64,000 nt of DNA from Methylotetracoccus oryzae. GTDB lineage: Bacteria; Pseudomonadota; Gammaproteobacteria; Methylococcales; Methylococcaceae. This document shows, one piece after another, positions 24,890 through 36,179 of the stretch. The first letter of the stretch is position 1, and the number at the start of each line of letters is the position of its first letter. The notes beneath the pieces were generated by a model. The model saw nothing but the letters and a program-made list of their open reading frames with translations. It had not been told where the DNA came from and searched no databases. The translations under genes and the position numbers were made by a program. The stretch spans positions 1 to 64,000 of the forward strand of contig NZ_SRSH01000016.1 of assembly GCF_006175985.1 (NCBI RefSeq), written 5' to 3'.

Positions 24890-25203
24890 ATGATTCCCGG
24901 AGAAGTCATCACTGCGGACGGCGAGATCGAGATCAACGCCGGCTGCGAAACCATCACCCTGCTTGTCGCGAACACCGGCGACCGTCCGGTGCAGGTGGGT
25001 TCCCACTACCATTTCTTCGAAACCAACCCGGGGCTGCGCTTCGATCGCGCGCTGGCGCGCGGCTACCGGCTGGACATCCCCGCCGGTACCGCGGTGCGCT
25101 TCGAACCCGGCCAGGAAAGGGAAGTGCATCTGGTCCCATTCGCCGGGCGGCGCATCGTCTATGGCTTCCGCCAGGACGTCATGGGACCGCTGGAGGTCGC
25201 CCC

Positions 25204-25207
<4 letters not shown>
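24890..25207 (+). CDS. ureB: Urease beta subunit
   Basis: 105 residues. Diagnostic stretches are M-I-P-G-E at the start, [11 protein letters not shown] and the C-terminal V-Y-G-F-R. An AGGAGG site precedes it. Its stop overlaps the ureC start (ATGA). It is a structural subunit of urease and is separate from UreA, as in most Proteobacteria. Confidence 0.96.
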
Positions 25208-26907
<1,700 letters not shown>

Positions 26908-26909
26908 CC

Positions 26910-27344
26910 ATGTTGCAGCTCAACGGGCTGGCAGAGGCCGGCGCGCCGCATGACGACACCCTGACGCTGCCCTTCGAAACACGCCGGAAGAGCCGTTTTT
27001 CCGCTGTCACCGACGGCGGCAAACCGGTGGGAGTTTTTTTGTTGATGCGCGGGCAGTGCCTGCGCTCGGGGATGGTGTTGACCGGCCAGGAGGGGATCAA
27101 GGTGCGGGTGCAGGCCGCGGAGGAACCGCTATCGGTCGTACGCTCGGACGACGCTTTGCTGATGGCGCGAGCCTGCTATCACCTGGGCAACCGGCACCTC
27201 TCGCTGCAGATCCTGGAGGGCGAGTTGCGTTACCTCGCCGATCATGTGCTGGATCACATGGTCGAGGGGCTGGGGCTGCGCGTCGAGCATCACCTGTTGC
27301 CGTTCGAGCCGGAAGCGGGCGCCTATCAAGGTCATGATCACTGA
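26910..27344 (+). CDS. ureE: Urease accessory protein UreE (nickel metallochaperone)
   Basis: 144 residues: an N-terminal peptide-binding domain and a C-terminal metal-binding domain with Y-H-L-G-N-R-H and D-H-V-L-D-H-M. The C-terminal histidine tail is very short (HDH), so nickel storage is limited compared with the His-rich Klebsiella form. It delivers nickel to UreG. The last ten bases overlap ureF. Confidence 0.93.
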   Translation: MLQLNGLAEAGAPHDDTLTLPFETRRKSRFSAVTDGGKPVGVFLLMRGQCLRSGMVLTGQEGIKVRVQAAEEPLSVVRSDDALLMARACYHLGNRHLSLQILEGELRYLADHVLDHMVEGLGLRVEHHLLPFEPEAGAYQGHDH

Positions 27345-28008
27345 TCTCGCTCTGTTGCGCTTGCTGCAACTGGTCAGTCCCGGACTGCCGATCGGCATGT
27401 ACAGCTATTCCCAAGGCTTGGAGCGGGCCATCGATGATGGGTGGGTGACGAACGAGGGTGACACTGGCCGATGGATCGGCGGCATTCTCGAACGCTGCCT
27501 CTCACGCGTCGACCTGCCCATCGTTGCGCGCCTCTACGATGCCTGGGCCGCTGACGATAGCGATGCCGTAGAGCGCTGGACACGGACCCTGATCGCGCAT
27601 CGTGAAACCGCCGAGTTGCGGGAGGAGGATCGGCAGACGGGCCAGGCCTTGGCGCGCTTGTCGGAATCCCTGGACCTGGCCGGATCCCCTGCCTGGTCTC
27701 GCAAACCGGAAGCCACGCTGGCGACGTTATTTGCCCTGGCCGCGGTCCGATGGGGCATCCCGAAGCGGGCAGCCGTGACGGGCTATGGATGGAGCTGGTT
27801 GGAAAATCAGGTCTTGTGCGCCGTGAAATTGGTGCCGCTCGGTCAGGTCGCGGGCCAGCGCCTGCTGCGCGATCTGGCCGCCGATCTGCCGGCCTGGGTG
27901 GAGGAATCCCTGGCACTCACGGATGAGCAGATCGGCGGGAGCGTTTTCGCGTTCGCGTTGGCCAGCAGCCGGCACGAGATGCAGTATTCCCGACTATTCC
28001 GTTCCTGA
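27334..28008 (+). CDS. ureF: Urease accessory protein UreF
   Basis: 224 residues, all helical. Family landmarks are [21 protein letters not shown] near the start, and W-S-W-L-E-N-Q-V in the second half. It acts as gate between UreG and UreD in the activation complex. The ATG at 27334 lies inside the end of ureE, giving translational coupling; the longer frame from 27244 has no similarity. Confidence 0.93.
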   Translation: MITDLALLRLLQLVSPGLPIGMYSYSQGLERAIDDGWVTNEGDTGRWIGGILERCLSRVDLPIVARLYDAWAADDSDAVERWTRTLIAHRETAELREEDRQTGQALARLSESLDLAGSPAWSRKPEATLATLFALAAVRWGIPKRAAVTGYGWSWLENQVLCAVKLVPLGQVAGQRLLRDLAADLPAWVEESLALTDEQIGGSVFAFALASSRHEMQYSRLFRS

Positions 28009-28021
28009 CAGGATTTACGAC

Positions 28022-28648
28022 ATGCAAAAACAAGTGCTGAGGCTCGGCATCGGCGGTCCGGTCGGCTCCGGCAAGACCGCTTTGGTGGATGCGCTGTGCA
28101 AGCGCATGCGCGACCGGTTCGACATTGCCGTGGTCACGAACGATATCTACACGCGCGAGGACCAGCAGTTCCTGATCCGCAGCCAGGCGTTGCCAGAGGA
28201 CCGCATCCTCGGCGTCGAGACCGGCGGTTGTCCCCACACGGCGATCCGCGAGGATGCGTCGATGAACCTGGCGGCGGTCGACGAGTTGTGCGAACGCTGG
28301 AAGGATCTGGATTTCGTGATGGTCGAGAGCGGCGGCGACAACCTCAGTGCGACCTTCAGTCCCGAACTGTCCGATCTGACGATTTACGTGATCGACGTCG
28401 CGGCCGGCGACAAAATCCCGCGCAAGGGTGGGCCGGGGATCACGCGCTCCGACTTGCTGGTGATCAACAAGATCGACCTGGCGCCTTATGTCGGTGCCTC
28501 GCTCGAAGTGATGGATCGTGATGCCCGGAAGATGCGGGGCGACCGTCCGTTCGTGTTCTCGAACCTGAAGACGGGTGAGGGACTTGCGGCGATCGAGGAC
28601 TTCATCATCACGAAAGGCATGTTGCAGCCACACGGCGCGGCGTCATAA
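28022..28648 (+). CDS. ureG: Urease accessory GTPase UreG
   Basis: 208 residues. The P-loop G-P-V-G-S-G-K-T lies at 12-19, the nickel-binding C70-P-H72 motif follows ETGG, and the base-recognition V-I-N-K-I-D is present. UreG binds nickel as a GTP-dependent dimer and hands it to the UreD-UreF-urease complex. Start at 28022 fits the family ([12 protein letters not shown]). It is the last urease gene; the following porin gene is 56 bases away on the same strand. Confidence 0.95.
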   Translation: MQKQVLRLGIGGPVGSGKTALVDALCKRMRDRFDIAVVTNDIYTREDQQFLIRSQALPEDRILGVETGGCPHTAIREDASMNLAAVDELCERWKDLDFVMVESGGDNLSATFSPELSDLTIYVIDVAAGDKIPRKGGPGITRSDLLVINKIDLAPYVGASLEVMDRDARKMRGDRPFVFSNLKTGEGLAAIEDFIITKGMLQPHGAAS

Positions 28649-28704
28649 CGGCCGGGCGTCACAGCGCCGCGCCTCGGATCATTGCGGAAGGGGGTGTACG
28701 CTCA

Positions 28705-30006
28705 ATGAAACGAAGGATTCTTGGCGCCTGCTGGGTGATCGCATCGGGTGCCGTCGCAGCTCAGGACATTACCCCACGGGCGGCCGACAATGGCGCTCAT
28801 GCCGCGCCCTACACTGCCGGATCAGGACTGGAATCGCACTCGCTGCCCGGTGAATGGATCGAAGATATCGATGACGCGGAATCGGACCGGCTCGGGCCCA
28901 CGCCGGTCGATGACGTGAAAGTGCTGATGGACGGCTTTCGCCTGGGCAAGCTGTTCGGCGATACCGGCATCCGTTCGTTCGGCTGGATCGAAAGTGGCTA
29001 CACGGGCACGACCAGCGGTGGCGGGCTATTGAACGTGCAGCCGCGACAAAATCGCTTCGGCGATGCCGTGTTGCTGAATCAGATCGGTTTCGTGCTGCAG
29101 AAGCCGCTCCGTCAGGACCAGTTCGACGTGGGCTTCAACGTCCGCTACTTCATGGGTGCCGATGCCGCGCTGGGCCAGCCCAAGGGCGGCATTGACAACC
29201 CGCCGGGAAATCCGCGCTTCGGTTACGATTTCCGCGACTTGTACGTGTCCGCGCACTTGCCGGTGCTGACCGAAGGCGGCATGGACATCAAGGTCGGCCG
29301 CATGAACACCATCATCGGCTACAACGGTTTCCTGGCGCCCTACCGTCCCTTTTATTCCAGCGATTACCAGTTCTTCTATTCGCAGGACGGGGCGTTCACC
29401 GGGATCCTGACCAATCTCCACGTGACCAGGCAACTGGATGTCTGGAACGGCATGACCTTCGGCGCCAACACCTTCTTCACGAAACGCAGTGCCAACTCGA
29501 TCTGCTACATCGGGCAGGTCAATTACTGGCTGACCGAGGAGAACCGGACGCGGCTGACCGGCTCACTGTATGCCGGCGAGAACGCAATTTTCGCCGCACC
29601 CGGCATGGCCGGTGACTTCGATACCGTCGTGGAACTGCGCGTCCAGCACAACTGGAGCGAACGCTTCACGCAGGTCGTGCAATCGAACATGGGCTGGGAC
29701 GCCAACACCCCGGTCGGCACCGGTTCCTGGTACGGTCTCTATACCATCGGCATCCTGCACCTCGTACCGACCCTGGATCTGCAGGCCCGCGCCGACTATT
29801 TCGCCGACATCAAGGGCACGCGGACCGGCATCGACACGCAGTACGGCGCGCTGACGCTGGGCGTCAACTGGCATCCTGTGAAGTATCTGGAGATCCGGCC
29901 CGAGATTCGCGGCGACTTCGCCGGGGAACGTGCGTTCGGCGGCGATGGCGAAGCGCGCTACCAGAACCAGTTGACCGGCGTCGTCAGCGCCCTGATCAAG
30001 TTCTGA
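28705..30006 (+). CDS. Outer membrane beta-barrel porin (BBP2-type), urease-linked
   Basis: 433 residues with a signal peptide ending near GAVAAQD. The mature barrel begins G-W-I-E-S-G-Y-T-G (first strand), continues with many alternating strands such as LNQIGFVLQKPL, FDVGFNVRYFMGAD and MDIKVGRMNTIIGY, and ends in V-S-A-L-I-K-F, a typical terminal strand with Phe. This matches BBP2 (OmpL-like) putative porins. Its place directly after ureG and facing a urea transporter suggests it lets urea or short amides through the outer membrane; that is inference. A GAAGGGGG site precedes the ATG. Confidence 0.78.
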   Translation: MKRRILGACWVIASGAVAAQDITPRAADNGAHAAPYTAGSGLESHSLPGEWIEDIDDAESDRLGPTPVDDVKVLMDGFRLGKLFGDTGIRSFGWIESGYTGTTSGGGLLNVQPRQNRFGDAVLLNQIGFVLQKPLRQDQFDVGFNVRYFMGADAALGQPKGGIDNPPGNPRFGYDFRDLYVSAHLPVLTEGGMDIKVGRMNTIIGYNGFLAPYRPFYSSDYQFFYSQDGAFTGILTNLHVTRQLDVWNGMTFGANTFFTKRSANSICYIGQVNYWLTEENRTRLTGSLYAGENAIFAAPGMAGDFDTVVELRVQHNWSERFTQVVQSNMGWDANTPVGTGSWYGLYTIGILHLVPTLDLQARADYFADIKGTRTGIDTQYGALTLGVNWHPVKYLEIRPEIRGDFAGERAFGGDGEARYQNQLTGVVSALIKF

Positions 30007-30099
30007 ACCGCATCGAAGAAAGGTCAGGCAACGCCCATGGCTCTCCGGAAACTTCGAACCAGAGCCGTCCCGGCTTGTTTCAGTCCATCCCTGTATCGC

Positions 30100-30128
30100 G
30101 GGAAGCGCTGAACAGGATAGCGCTTCCC
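30100..30128. terminator. Hairpin between convergent porin and urea transporter genes
   Basis: GGGAAGCGCT (30100-30109) pairs perfectly with AGCGCTTCCC (30119-30128) around a nine-base loop. It lies between two convergent genes and includes the first base of the transporter stop codon. No T-tract follows on either strand, so it may act with Rho or as an mRNA end-stabiliser. Confidence 0.5.
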
Positions 30129-30988
30129 TATCGTCCCGTTCGGAACAGCCGGGATTCAAGCGCTCCTAGCGCGAGCAACAGCCACGTCGTCAGTACGAAG
30201 GGAAGGGTCAATGCGGGCAGACCGAGCAGCGGCACGTATTCGGTGATCGGGATGCACAGCATGATCCCCAGCAGCGGCGCGATCAGTGACGGACGCCACA
30301 GGAACAGCGCCAACGCCGTCAGGGGGGCGTTGTAGCCGTACAGGCCGAGAGCGATGCCCTCGGTCGGCGCGTTGTGGAACACCGCTCCCAGCACGCTCAG
30401 CATTGAGGCCGTCAGGACCCAAACCGCGTGGCGCCAGTCGTTCACGGCAATCCCGACCAGGAAGAGTAAACCGGTGCCGGCATTCGCCTGGAACTTCACC
30501 TGCCCGACACCGCGAACGATGGCGGCGAGCAGGGAATCGGCCTTCGGACCAGCCACATTCTCGACCTGAGGCAGATCGAGGGCGACCCCCAGATAGAACA
30601 GCGCCCACGTCGTGACGATGAAGGCCAGGGTGTAGGTCGGAAACGGAAGCTGACGCTGCAGCAGGCGCGCCAGCAGAGTGGTGGCGACGCAGCCCAACAC
30701 CATCAACACGATGCTCGCGGATCCCAGTTCGAAAAAGAACAGAGTGGACAGCCCGACCAGGGCGGCGTTGAAACCGTAGACGCCGGCCTGCAGTGCGTCC
30801 CGGTCGAAACCCATGGCTTTGGCTGTGACCGCCCCGATGGCCGACCCGGCGACTGCGGCAACCGCCATCTGTGGCGAACTCAGGGCGATCCCTGCCGTAA
30901 ACAACGCGCCCGTAGCGGCGTTCTCCTGAAAGAAGACCTGCCCCACTCCGCGAAACACTGTCTTTACTGCCGAGATAACATTGACCAT
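30128..30988 (-). CDS. Urea transporter (UT/SLC14 family)
   Basis: About 286 residues, with the two-fold repeated UT fold. Each half begins G-V-G-Q-V-F-F-Q-E-N-A-A-T-G (first) or G-V-G-Q-V-K-F-Q-A-N-A-G-T-G (second) and includes a Y-G-x-N-A motif (YGFNAALVG, YGYNAPLTA), the selectivity-filter region. UT proteins are passive urea channels in the inner membrane. I prefer the ATG at 30988 because family proteins start shortly before the first repeat; a GTG at 31057 would add 23 residues. It points toward the urease operon and would supply its substrate. Confidence 0.87.
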   Translation of the reverse strand: MVNVISAVKTVFRGVGQVFFQENAATGALFTAGIALSSPQMAVAAVAGSAIGAVTAKAMGFDRDALQAGVYGFNAALVGLSTLFFFELGSASIVLMVLGCVATTLLARLLQRQLPFPTYTLAFIVTTWALFYLGVALDLPQVENVAGPKADSLLAAIVRGVGQVKFQANAGTGLLFLVGIAVNDWRHAVWVLTASMLSVLGAVFHNAPTEGIALGLYGYNAPLTALALFLWRPSLIAPLLGIMLCIPITEYVPLLGLPALTLPFVLTTWLLLALGALESRLFRTGR

Positions 30989-31355
30989 GTCTGCCCCCGC
31001 GGCTTGTTGCGCTGCACCATCGATCCTGCTCGTGATCGAGCGATCCGCGACGGTCACAATTTTGAAAAAAGGCTAATTGAGACAATATTTTGTGTGAATG
31101 CGACAAAAGCTGTCAATGTGGGGTGTTCGTCGACCGCCTCGATCCGCGGAGAAGTGCCGGTACGAGCACCCGGCGGATAGGGTGTCAGTGCCCGTGTCTA
31201 CGACTTCGGCAGTACGCTCGACGGGTTCCCAGCCGTTCGTCGTCGTTTGCTTCGGCGTTGACGCTCGGGTACAGTTCAGAGCGTATGGCAGCCGCGAGGA
31301 CCGCCGCGTTCTTGTGCCGCATCCCGATAGTCTGACCCGAGAAGGAAACGATTCT
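30989..31355. other. Intergenic region between urea transporter and small lipoprotein
   Basis: It contains a short A/T-rich patch near 31058-31095 (TTTTGAAAAAAGGC, CAATATTTTGTG), probably the urea transporter promoter on the minus strand. No gene is supported. A GAAGGAAA ribosome binding site closes the region before the lipoprotein ATG at 31356. Confidence 0.4.
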
Positions 31356-31709
31356 ATGAAAGTGATCCTGATACCGGCCCTGATACTGGCAGCCTTGGTG
31401 ACCGCCGGTTGCGCGACGAAGACCAGTCCCTCGCAGGATTGGGCTGCCGCAGCCGAAAATGCCGACTCCGCCGCCGGCCACGAAGCGTTGGCTAAACACT
31501 TCGACGAGATTGCCGCAACAGAGGAAGCTAACGCCGAAGAGCAGCGGCGTGCCCTGGCCGACTATCAAGCGCGTCCTCATCGTTACGGCCGTCGCATCAA
31601 GGACTTGCGCGCGCGTTCGGGCGCAATGCTGCGGGATTTCGAAGCGGGCGCAGCGGATGCCAAGGCGATGGCTGAACTTCACCGCCAGATCGCGGCCGAA
31701 ATGCACTGA
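31356..31709 (+). CDS. Small helical lipoprotein
   Basis: 117 residues. The signal peptide has lipobox V-T-A-G-C (Cys19). The mature part is almost entirely alpha-helical and Ala/Glu-rich, with D-S-A-A-G-H-E-A-L-A-K-H-F near the start and E-L-H-R-Q-I-A-A-E-M-H at the end. No family is recognised with confidence; a periplasmic coiled-coil lipoprotein is the best description. GAAGGAAA lies before the ATG, and a strong terminator follows at 31736. Confidence 0.7.
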   Translation: MKVILIPALILAALVTAGCATKTSPSQDWAAAAENADSAAGHEALAKHFDEIAATEEANAEEQRRALADYQARPHRYGRRIKDLRARSGAMLRDFEAGAADAKAMAELHRQIAAEMH

Positions 31710-31735
31710 TCCTGCCGTTCAGCACATCCCCGCCA

Positions 31736-31770
31736 AACGCCGGCCCGGGGCCACCCGGGCCGGCGTTGTC
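31736..31770. terminator. Strong bidirectional intrinsic terminator
   Basis: AACGCCGGCCCGG (31736-31748) pairs perfectly over 13 bp with 31755-31767 around a six-base loop. TTGT follows on the plus strand, and a short T-run (TTTGG) on the minus strand. It separates the plus-strand lipoprotein gene from the minus-strand DUF5658 gene. Confidence 0.8.
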
Positions 31771-31804
31771 GTATCCGGACGATGGAGTGGATACCGCCTT
31801 GGTC

Positions 31805-32281
31805 CTACGATTCCATCACGCCGAACAGTGCCAACTCGTATCCGACGAGTGCGCCATAGATGCCCAGAAAGCCGACGAAGATCCACTTCACACGGAGGCG
31901 TGGATGCAGCACCGGGAAATTCTTGTGGATCAACAGCATACCGACCGACGGTACGGTCAGCAGATACTTCGTCAGCAGGAAGGTGGAAACGCCCAGCGAG
32001 AGCGCATAGGCCATCACCGGATTTTCTTCGGTAGCCCCGCCGCCCAGCAACCGGAGCGTGAGCAGACCATCGAGCAGCGTCAGCACCATCAGCGCCGCCG
32101 CGGCCCAAAGGGTTTTTGTGCCGGGGTGATCGACGTAATAACCGCCGCAGGCATCGGCCGCCCGCCGGACGTGCCGCCGGCGCCCACGAAACCAATAGCG
32201 GCTGATCGCGGGTGTTGGACGTCGTCGCCGGTCGGTGAGCGCCGTTCGTTGCCATTCGAGCCCTTCGGATTCGCTAGTCAC
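31805..32281 (-). CDS. DUF5658 family membrane protein
   Basis: 158 residues. An Arg-rich N-terminus (residues 1-50) is followed by three membrane helices. The DUF5658 motif is visible: L-T-L-L-D-G-L-L-T in helix 1, then G-A-T-E-E-N-P-V-M-A. Function unknown. The gene is transcribed toward the terminator at 31736. Confidence 0.75.
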   Translation of the reverse strand: MTSESEGLEWQRTALTDRRRRPTPAISRYWFRGRRRHVRRAADACGGYYVDHPGTKTLWAAAALMVLTLLDGLLTLRLLGGGATEENPVMAYALSLGVSTFLLTKYLLTVPSVGMLLIHKNFPVLHPRLRVKWIFVGFLGIYGALVGYELALFGVMES

Positions 32282-32448
32282 TTGCGCTGCTCCTGCCGGA
32301 CCGGATAACCCTCAGAGTGTCGGGGCCACGGCGTTCGGGATGGGGGGCGATTGCATACACGCCCTTACTCTGCCATATCCAGATCGGCGTGCCCAGGGGG
32401 AAAAGGCTGCGGCAGTACAGCCTTTCCGTCGTCGGCCTCGGGCATCCC

Positions 32449-35136
32449 TCAGGGTATGGGCGTCATCTCGGGCTGCTCGGGCCGCTTCTGATGATTGATG
32501 GGAGTCGTAGCCGGTGCTGCTGCCGACCCGGGCGGGGCCACTTCCTTCAGGCGGGTCTCCAGGCGCGAGAAGGCGCGTTCGAGGGTCGTGTCCATGACGA
32601 CCACGTTCCCGAGTGACAGGATGATGCGGGTGAGTTCGGGAATGCGCGTGTCCGCTCGCGAAACCAGATAGACCGGCTGGACGTAGAGGATCGAGTTGCC
32701 CACCGGCAGGATGATGATGCGCCCGCGGATGACTTGTGAGCCTTTCTGATCCCACAGCGTGAAGGCCTGGGCGACTTCGCTGTCCTGGTCGATCAGTGCG
32801 CTGACCTGCGACGGGCCGTCGACCTGCACGTCCTTGCTGAATTTGTAGATGACGATGTTCTTGGAATAGGGAATCCCGCACTCGTCGTTCCGCTGTGCGC
32901 CGCCAATGGCCAGCACACTCAGATTGCCGCGGCCGATCGGCGTCATCGGGCTCAGCAGCACGAAGTTGTTCATGTCGGCGCAGCTTTCCAGGTAGGTCGT
33001 CAGATAGTAGGGCTTGACGATCTGGTCCTGGACCTTCGCCATCTCCATGGTTTCGGCCTGTTGGTAGAACAATTCCGGCTCGGTCTGATGGTAGCGCGCG
33101 AAGATCTTCATCTGGATCGCGAAACTGTCGCGCGGGTAGCGCAACTGATCACGCAGCAGGGGCGGCATGTCGTTCATGTCCTTGAACACGCCCGGATACG
33201 CTCGAGCGTAGGCCCGCACATGCGGTTCCCGGGGATCGGCGACGTAATACTCGACTTTGCCGTCGAACGCGTCGACCACGATCTTGACGGAGTTCCGGAT
33301 GTAGTTGAACCGCTGCTCGGTCGAGTCACCCCCGAAGCGGAACTCCGAGGCCTTGGACTCGGGATACTGGTCCGAGATCGTGTAGGCGTCCTGGATCCAG
33401 AACATGCGCGTCGGAGTGACGATGATGTATGGGTCGTTGTCCAGCTTCAGGTACGGCGTCAGCGTCCTGATCCGCTCGACGATGTTCCGACGCATCAGCA
33501 ACTGGCTGTTGCCATCGATGGCCACGGAGAAAAACAGCTTTTCATCGCGGAGGTGGATTGCCGCCAACAATTTGCGAAACAGCGAACTGATCGGGATGCC
33601 GCCGGCGCCGGTGTAGTTCTGGCTCGACATCTCGTCGAAGCTCGACAGACCCACGAGATCGAGTCGATTTGGGACGATGGCATAGTCCAGTTTTTCCAGG
33701 CCGTAGTAGATGTCGGGCTTGTCGATGCTGAAGCCCACGTCGGACCGCAGGTTCAAGTCCCGCAGATACCACTGCATCGGGACGCCGCCGTCCTGAGCGG
33801 TCGGCGTGATGACGGCGCCGAATCCGTGCGTATAGCGGAGATGCAGGTTTTCCCAGGTCAGGGCGCCGGCCGGCAGGCGGTCGGTGTTGACCTCACGGGC
33901 TGCCAGATTGACCTGCTCAAGTTGTCCATTGAGCTGGTATCGTGCCGCGTCGACGTCGCTGAAGTGATAGTAGGGACGTATTCCCTGCATCTGCTGGTAG
34001 ACGTCGTCGAGGAATTCGGGATCCCAGACGGGAATGTTATGGAGTGTCTGACGGATGTGCGGGTCCAGGATGTCCCACAGATCGGTTGCCGCCGTGACGT
34101 CGATGGTCTCGACGTCCGTCAGATCGTAGGCATCCAGCGTCGCTGCGATGTTGGCGCGCATGAACTCGCGCTCGGCCTTCACCGGGTTCGGCTTGACCAC
34201 GAAACGGTTGATCAGGTCGGGAAGGACATCGAATTGGCGCAGACCCCAGGCTGCGGCGAACAAAGTCGCGCAGACGCTGGCCGCGATCAGACCCTTTCCG
34301 CCCCGATTGAAATGAAAGACGATGGCCATAACGCCGACGATCAGGCTCAGGATCATGACCCAGATCAGCGGCAGGTAATAGCGTATCTCGACGAAGCCCG
34401 GGCCATAAAAGACGGGCTCATGGGCCGTCGTGTGCAGCAACGCGTAGCGTTCGAGCATGAAGCCCCAGGCGACGATCAGGCCCGTGATGATCGCCAGGCC
34501 GCTCAGGTGGATCCGCGCACCCGTCGACCACGGACGCGCGGCCACCGCGGTGATCCGGTGTTCCATCCAGTACAGGCCGGCGATGCCCAGCGTCATGATG
34601 CCGAAGGCGAACAACAGCTCGCGCTGGATCAGCTTGAAAATCGGCAGTTCAAAGAGGTAGAAGCTGATGTCCTTGTGGAACACCGGGTCGCTGACGCCGG
34701 AGTTCGGGCCGAAAAAGAACAGCAGTGCCCGCTCCCAGTCGTCATAGAACGGCCACGCAATCGCAATCGCCAGCATCACCGCGAGGGGCGTGAAAACCCG
34801 TAACGATCCGGTCTGGAACAAGGCCAGCATCCGCCGCGACCGCCGCCCCTCGCTGGTGTCGGTCAGATCGTCCAGTGTCCCCTGGTCGACGCCAAGGTAG
34901 CGCGAGGCGGCGAGGAAGTTCAGGAACAGGATCAGAAAGAAAAAGATTGTGACGCCGCCGGACAGGATGTAGCGATACAACAGCCGCAGCCAGAAGTAGC
35001 CACCGAAGTCGAGCGCTTCGAACCACCACAGATCGATCAGAAAACCGGTCAGCGCGACGCCGGTGCCAAGCACCACGACAGCGAGGACCGTCGCGATCGA
35101 AAAGACGGTGATCAGCACTCGTTTCCAGTTGCGCAT
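32449..35136 (-). CDS. UPF0182 family membrane protein
   Basis: 895 residues. Seven N-terminal membrane helices (first at 8-30 with the G-F-L-I-D-L-W-W-F-E family motif, last near 285) are followed by a large soluble domain of about 600 residues. The latter has UPF0182 blocks such as ERIRTLTPYLKLDNDPYIIV and Y-L-T-T-Y-L-E-S-C. The tail is Ala/Pro-rich. It is widespread in Actinobacteria, cyanobacteria and Proteobacteria, but no activity is established. The ATG at 35136 begins MRNWKR. Confidence 0.88.
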   Translation of the reverse strand: MRNWKRVLITVFSIATVLAVVVLGTGVALTGFLIDLWWFEALDFGGYFWLRLLYRYILSGGVTIFFFLILFLNFLAASRYLGVDQGTLDDLTDTSEGRRSRRMLALFQTGSLRVFTPLAVMLAIAIAWPFYDDWERALLFFFGPNSGVSDPVFHKDISFYLFELPIFKLIQRELLFAFGIMTLGIAGLYWMEHRITAVAARPWSTGARIHLSGLAIITGLIVAWGFMLERYALLHTTAHEPVFYGPGFVEIRYYLPLIWVMILSLIVGVMAIVFHFNRGGKGLIAASVCATLFAAAWGLRQFDVLPDLINRFVVKPNPVKAEREFMRANIAATLDAYDLTDVETIDVTAATDLWDILDPHIRQTLHNIPVWDPEFLDDVYQQMQGIRPYYHFSDVDAARYQLNGQLEQVNLAAREVNTDRLPAGALTWENLHLRYTHGFGAVITPTAQDGGVPMQWYLRDLNLRSDVGFSIDKPDIYYGLEKLDYAIVPNRLDLVGLSSFDEMSSQNYTGAGGIPISSLFRKLLAAIHLRDEKLFFSVAIDGNSQLLMRRNIVERIRTLTPYLKLDNDPYIIVTPTRMFWIQDAYTISDQYPESKASEFRFGGDSTEQRFNYIRNSVKIVVDAFDGKVEYYVADPREPHVRAYARAYPGVFKDMNDMPPLLRDQLRYPRDSFAIQMKIFARYHQTEPELFYQQAETMEMAKVQDQIVKPYYLTTYLESCADMNNFVLLSPMTPIGRGNLSVLAIGGAQRNDECGIPYSKNIVIYKFSKDVQVDGPSQVSALIDQDSEVAQAFTLWDQKGSQVIRGRIIILPVGNSILYVQPVYLVSRADTRIPELTRIILSLGNVVVMDTTLERAFSRLETRLKEVAPPGSAAAPATTPINHQKRPEQPEMTPIP

Positions 35137-35618
35137 GACGTTTCCAGTAAAGGGTGAAGTCGATGGTCCGGCGAGAAGCCGGTCGCGCGGTTGTCTTTAA
35201 TCACCGCGGAAGCCATGGGCCGCGCCGCCAGGCAGGGGCGGTCAGCGCGAAATCATACCGCGAGAAGCTTCGGCGACATAGTCACGGGGCGCGTGCGGGC
35301 TGAGGTCGAGGATCTGCCACTCTGCGGTTCGGACGGCGTGGCCAGTCGTGATGATCGATGCGCAGGAAAAGCAGCGTGCGCTGGCTTCGGAGCGGGGGAG
35401 TTGCCTGCGCGCAACCGTTCTTGGCCGGTCTCGCCGATACCGAGCCGCAACTCAGGAACGGCTGATGACTGCCGGCAGCGGGTCGGCAGGGACGCCGGCG
35501 TGCAGGGAGGGCGGGTGACTTGCCGGCTTCGCGCGCCTGCTGTCGGCGATGACGGGCGCGCGGGGTTGCCGTGGTGGCTTGAGCGAGGGGTGGCTACCGA
35601 TGTCCGGTGCGCTTGCCG
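35137..35618. other. Gene-free stretch between UPF0182 and RRM genes
   Basis: Several short frames are open, but none resembles a known protein, carries a good ribosome binding site or shows convincing coding bias. I see no tRNA, repeat or clear hairpin. It probably holds the UPF0182 promoter on the minus strand. Confidence 0.35.
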
Positions 35619-35888
35619 TCAGCGGCGGCGCTTGGCCGTGCGACCGGTACGCGGACGTTCCAGATTGACGCGCAGGTTGTTACCGCGCAGCAATTGCCCG
35701 TCCAGTCCGGAAATGGCGGCGCGCGCCTCGTGGCCTTCCATCTCGACGAAGCCGAAACCCCGGCAGCGATGAGTGAACAGATCGCGCGGTAGTTCCAGGG
35801 CGCGGACGCGGCCATAGGCGGCGAACAGTTCGGCGAACTCGGCTTCGGTACAGTCGGAAGGCAGGTTTCCTGCATAGATTCTCAGCAT
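35619..35888 (-). CDS. RRM-type RNA-binding protein
   Basis: 89 residues making one RNA recognition motif: RNP2 is I-Y-A-G-N-L at 4-9, RNP1 is C-R-G-F-G-F-V-E-M at about 42-50, and a basic tail (GRTAKRRR) follows. Small single-RRM proteins in bacteria bind single-stranded RNA and are often cold- or stress-induced; here the target is unknown. The gene lies 93 bases downstream of the ribbon-helix-helix gene on the same strand. Confidence 0.9.
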   Translation of the reverse strand: MLRIYAGNLPSDCTEAEFAELFAAYGRVRALELPRDLFTHRCRGFGFVEMEGHEARAAISGLDGQLLRGNNLRVNLERPRTGRTAKRRR

Positions 35889-35981
35889 GACGAACTCCTA
35901 TAGATTCAGGCGGTGGGCCCACGGCGACTGAGCTGCGCGGTGGGTGGATGTAGCGGCGTGTACCGGCGCGTCGCGGCGCTT

Positions 35982-36179
35982 TTAGGACGCTTTGTGGTCG
36001 TTGAACACTTCGTCCCGCCAGGTTGGCCCCAGTCGGCGCTCGATGTACTCTCGTATGAGCTTGCGCACCATCTGTGAAGGTGTGACGTCCTCTTCGGCGC
36101 AAAGGCGCTCGAAGGTCGCCTTTTTGTCGGGATCAACCAGCAAGGTCAGTCGTGCGGTACGATTCTCGATCGTGCTCAT
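35982..36179 (-). CDS. Ribbon-helix-helix (CopG-type) protein
   Basis: 65 residues. An N-terminal beta strand (R-T-A-R-L-T-L-L-V-D) is followed by two helices with D-P-D-K-K-A-T-F-E-R-L-C and the turn D-V-T-P-S-Q-M-V-R-K-L-I-R-E-Y, the ribbon-helix-helix layout of CopG/MetJ/Arc DNA-binding proteins. No toxin gene is directly adjacent, so an antitoxin role is not indicated. The very AT-rich leader (36180-36270) probably holds its promoter and perhaps its own operator. Confidence 0.8.
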   Translation of the reverse strand: MSTIENRTARLTLLVDPDKKATFERLCAEEDVTPSQMVRKLIREYIERRLGPTWRDEVFNDHKAS